NCBI GenBank assembly: GCA_023411645.1
Contig: JAEYON010000033.1
Span: 1-64,000 of the forward strand
Source: Bacillota bacterium
GTDB taxonomy: Bacteria; Bacillota; Clostridia; Acetivibrionales; DTU013
Length of the DNA: 64,000 nucleotides
Direction of reading: 5' to 3'
Made by a program: the position numbers and the translations under genes. The notes under the pieces were generated by a model, which was not told where the DNA came from, searched no databases, and saw nothing but the letters and a program-made list of their open reading frames with translations. Position 1 is the stretch's first letter. Every line of letters begins with the position of its first letter. Below, piece after piece: positions 63,074 to 64,000 of the stretch.

Positions 63074-63134
63074 GCTGAGAAAATGGAAATTATCTACGAA
63101 CGATAATTTCCATTTTCGATTTTAAGCGTTATAA
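63074..63134. repeat. Palindromic element, copy 2
   Basis: A perfect 16-bp stem (63079-63094 with 63102-63117), loop TACGAAC, nested within AACGCT (63068-63073) and AGCGTT (63125-63130). It ends 30 nt before the dnaE start codon. Any promoter for dnaE must overlap it. Confidence 0.75.
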
Positions 63135-63164
63135 TAATGTTAGGGTATTAGTTTGGAGGGGTTA

Positions 63165-64000
63165 ATGATAATGATGACCGGAGCAACTACGGCAGCGCCG
63201 GGCTTTGTACATTTGCATGTTCACACTGAGTATAGCCTGCTTGACGGAGCCAACAGAATACCGGACTTGATTGCGCGTACGGTGCAGCTTGGTATGAATA
63301 GCATTGCGATCACAGACCACGGTGTGATGTATGGTGTTATAGATTTCTATAAAACTGCAAAGAAAAATGGCATAAAGCCAATTTTAGGCTGTGAGGTTTA
63401 TACGGCAAAGCGGTCGCGACTTGACAAGCAGCCCGGTGTGGACGCGGATCAGGGACATCTAGTGCTGCTGGCAAGAAACAACGAAGGCTGGAAAAACCTC
63501 ATGAAGATAGTGTCTATTGGCTTTACTGAGGGCTTTTATTATAAACCAAGAATCGATACAGAGGTATTAAGGCGATATGCGAGAGGGATTACAGCACTGA
63601 GCGCATGTCTGTCAGGCGATGTTCCAACTGCTATCCTGGAGGGCGACTACAACAAGGCTAAAAAACGGGCTCTTGACTTTAATGAAATCTTCGGCCAGGG
63701 TAACTTCTTCCTTGAGCTTCAGAGTAATGGGATCGAAGAGCAAAATCTGGTTAACCAGAGCTTGATCAAGCTTTCCAGAGAGACGGGCATCCCGCTTGTT
63801 GCCACAAATGATGCGCATTACCTCAGACGGGAGGACGCGAAAGCTCACGAAGTTCTGCTTTGTATCCAGACGGGCAAAAAGATTACTGACGAAGACAGGA
63901 TGAAATTCAGCTCCGATGACTTTTATATTAAAGCCCCGGAGGAAATGGAAGCCGCCTTTAGAAACATCCCGGAAGCGCTTGAAAACACTGTAAAGATTGC
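63165..64000 (+). CDS. dnaE: DNA polymerase III alpha subunit (3' partial)
   Basis: Open from the ATG at 63165 to the window end, 278 codons; ATG 63171 or 63174 may be used, with GGAGGGG at 63155-63161. The PHP domain is clear: FVHLHVHTEYSLLDGANRI at about 16-34, AITDHGVMYGVIDFYK, GCEVYTAKRS and ATNDAHYLRREDA. These are the usual beginnings of replicative DnaE, which elongates DNA. The polymerase palm lies beyond the window. The His residues of the PHP metal site are intact. Confidence 0.96.
   Translation, partial: MIMMTGATTAAPGFVHLHVHTEYSLLDGANRIPDLIARTVQLGMNSIAITDHGVMYGVIDFYKTAKKNGIKPILGCEVYTAKRSRLDKQPGVDADQGHLVLLARNNEGWKNLMKIVSIGFTEGFYYKPRIDTEVLRRYARGITALSACLSGDVPTAILEGDYNKAKKRALDFNEIFGQGNFFLELQSNGIEEQNLVNQSLIKLSRETGIPLVATNDAHYLRREDAKAHEVLLCIQTGKKITDEDRMKFSSDDFYIKAPEEMEAAFRNIPEALENTVKI

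Noticed and set aside
62988..63134. CRISPR array
   Set aside because: Only two repeat copies, 61 bp long with long internal palindromes and one 25-bp spacer. No cas genes are near.

Overview
The window comes from a chromosome of an anaerobic, endospore-forming Gram-positive bacterium of the class Clostridia. Evidence for this is the germination protease gene gpr, the spore-coat ATPase gene spoIVA, purine-rich GGAGG ribosome binding sites, TTG/GTG starts, a ydaO-type c-di-AMP leader in front of an NlpC/P60 wall hydrolase, a CsaB-type pyruvyl transferase, ECF transport genes and GC content near 45 percent. I cannot name the genus from sequence alone.

Layout. 1-8.7 kb: the end of a fibronectin-like surface protein, a PurF-like protein without its glutaminase cysteine, a TetR-controlled MMPL exporter operon, an acyltransferase-fold protein without its catalytic His, and a class C beta-lactamase-fold hydrolase. 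9-24 kb: an accessory carbohydrate block with three regulators (two GntR, one DeoR), two FGGY kinases, a PfkB kinase, three aldolase types (DeoC-like, class II, KDPG), an isomerase, a cupin phosphoglucose isomerase and several dehydrogenases, but no transporter. Candidate operators sit at its promoters. 24-30 kb: a DUF4097 protein, a double P-loop NTPase and a complete ECF transporter (S, fused A-A', T). 30-34 kb, minus strand: sodium-pump decarboxylase beta and gamma subunits, a half-length glycosyltransferase, and a glycosyltransferase-CsaB fusion.

34-54 kb is mostly housekeeping: an unidentified structured leader before a GNAT gene, the c-di-AMP riboswitch with its SH3-NlpC/P60 gene, comEC, holA, rpsT, an Rrf2 regulator, gpr, an M50 protease, a divergent ligA, glnS, gltX, two zinc-ribbon proteins, a DUF2085 protein, 5-formyl-THF cyclo-ligase, a CPBP protease, and a sigma-54 gene that stops before the RpoN box. 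54-64 kb: a large serine recombinase with a small overlapping upstream gene, a lipid kinase, spoIVA, a phosphosugar mutase, a Cys-rich unknown protein, an HD-GYP phosphodiesterase, a palindrome-rich gap, and the start of dnaE.

The most unusual points are the sigma-54 lacking its promoter-recognition end, two enzyme homologues that lost a key catalytic residue (PurF-like and E2-like), the transporterless sugar block, the unassigned leader RNA at about 34.3-34.4 kb, and the nested palindromes before dnaE. Assignments are from motif reading only; no database search was run.
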